Source: Gnetum montanum
Lineage: Eukaryota > Streptophyta > Gnetopsida > Gnetales > Gnetaceae
Assembly: GCA_015680685.1 (NCBI GenBank)
Contig: MNCI01002855.1
Coordinates: 1 to 64,000, forward strand
Length of the DNA stretch: 64,000 nt
Reading direction: 5' to 3'
Part shown: piece after piece, positions 63,211 to 64,000 of the stretch
How positions within the stretch are numbered: the stretch's first letter is position 1
How the letters are laid out: the number at the start of each line of letters is the position of its first letter
Notes under the pieces: generated by a model
What the model saw: the letters and a program-made list of their open reading frames with translations, nothing else
Database searches by the model: none
What the model was told of the DNA's origin: nothing
Program-made: the position numbers and the translations under genes

Positions 63211-64000
63211 ATGCCTCTCCTACAAGATTACGATAATGTCACACTTAGTGAGGAAGTTCATTGGAGAACCAACAAACTATATGATAATGAAGATTGGAGT
63301 ATGCAACTCGAGGTGGGGGTTTCTTATAAACATGAACGAAAGAAACGTCATCCCAACGCTTGAAAGCATAACTTACAGGATGACGATGAGCCCCCACTAG
63401 CCACTATGAGCTTAACGCAAATACAAGAGGCTGTTTGAATCTCCCGTAGGCATCATAAAGAGATCCGTCTACCTAGGCTCGATTTAAACAACTTCCCTAC
63501 TTTCTTAGGAGGCTATGAATTAGACCCGCAACAACATTTACTAGCCTTCTATGATGCCTACTCATGGAACAACATTGATACTGGTTGGAAAAAACTTAAG
63601 CTCTTTCCAATGACACTCGTTGGCCAAGCAAAAGTATGGTATATATCATTCAAACCAAATTCAATACGACGTTGGTCAACAATGGTAGAGTTATTTAACA
63701 AAATATATCAAACCTACGCAAGAGTNNNNNNNNNNNNNNNNNNNNNNNNNNNNNNNNNNNNNNNNNNNNNNNNNNNNNNNNNNNNNNNNNNNNNNNNNNN
63801 NNNNNNNNNNNNNNNNNNNNNNNNNNNNNNNNNNNNNNNNNNNNNNNNNNNNNNNNNNNAGAAATGGCTAGATGGGAGAGTGTTGAAAAACACCAACGGG
63901 ACCAAAATCTCAACTTGACAAAGGTCCATGATCATAACAAGGAGAAATCAACCTATCATAAGGAGGAAGAACCATCTTTGCCGGTACAACAACCATCATT
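63211..64000 (+). pseudogene. gag of the 62243 element (partial, two stops and a gap)
   Basis: Starts ATG at 63211 (MPLLQDYDNVTLSEEV) and keeps one frame to the gap apart from two TGA codons at about 63361 and 63437. The conserved retrotransposon gag core is plain: LDLNNFPTFLGGYELD, FPMTLVGQAKVWY and RRWSTMVELFNKIYQ. After the gap, charged sequence (63861-64000) continues. Each TGA probably comes from CGA by CpG deamination. The element is otherwise close to coding, so it is the youngest in the window. It continues beyond the right edge. Confidence 0.85.
63726..63859. other. Assembly gap (134 N)
   Basis: Unknown bases inside gag. Frames drawn across it cannot be trusted. Confidence 0.99.

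Overview
This window looks like nuclear DNA of a seed plant with a large, transposon-packed genome. A gymnosperm is my best guess, because the retroelements are old, heavily decayed and nested and the genes sit as small islands, but nothing in the window proves the species. Two stretches are assembly gaps (13619-13689 and 63726-63859).

Two host genes are supported. The clearest is a complete nine-exon cytosolic ascorbate peroxidase gene (APX) on the + strand, 22182-24976, encoding 251 residues with all expected active-site residues. Its fourth intron starts with GC rather than GT, and introns 2 and 4 have grown by internal tandem duplication. The second is a three-exon LURP-one-related (LOR, DUF567, tubby-like fold) gene on the - strand, 29678 to about 31478. 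Its 5' end is unresolved: there is no in-frame ATG. Just beyond its 3' end is a short fragment resembling the N-terminus of chalcone synthase and other type III polyketide synthases. The gene island (about 21-33 kb) is rich in short tandem duplications, including a four-copy 64-bp minisatellite at 26447-26702.

The rest is transposable elements. 0-20 kb: a pile of related LTRs (TGATGAG...CTCATCA ends), two of them solo LTRs with 5-bp target-site duplications (5447-6248 and 10505-11468), the second inserted into the integrase of a Ty3/Gypsy (Athila/Tat-like) element. About 1.9 kb of post-integrase sequence occurs as two inverted arms (about 6490-8480 and 11690-13618). A second set of LTRs (2668-3507, 4334-5203, 17198-18074) borders an unrecognised coiled-coil reading frame present in two independently decayed copies. 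18.4-20.5 kb: fold-back elements, another LTR and a tRNA-like SINE. 33.4-34.7 kb: a decayed LINE on the - strand. 36.7-43.0 kb: a chromovirus-like Ty3/Gypsy element on the - strand with an initiator-Met-tRNA primer site, interrupted by another repeat. 43.0-53.8 kb: a gag-protease unit, an antisense-orientated unrecognised region and a long zone rich in GAGC(G/A)TAGTC words and palindromes. 55.2-58.4 kb: an inverted copy of the repeat found inside the chromovirus, then minisatellites. 58.5-64 kb: a solo LTR with target duplication, a gag remnant split by a SINE, and the 5' end of the least decayed element (LTR 62243-63074, Asp-tRNA primer site, gag with only two stops) running off the right edge.

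APX acts in hydrogen peroxide removal through the ascorbate-glutathione cycle and LOR proteins are linked to defence and membrane-associated roles; nothing in the sequence ties the two genes together. The retroelement remnants are almost all dead, with stops mostly at former Gln or Arg codons, as expected from cytosine methylation and deamination.
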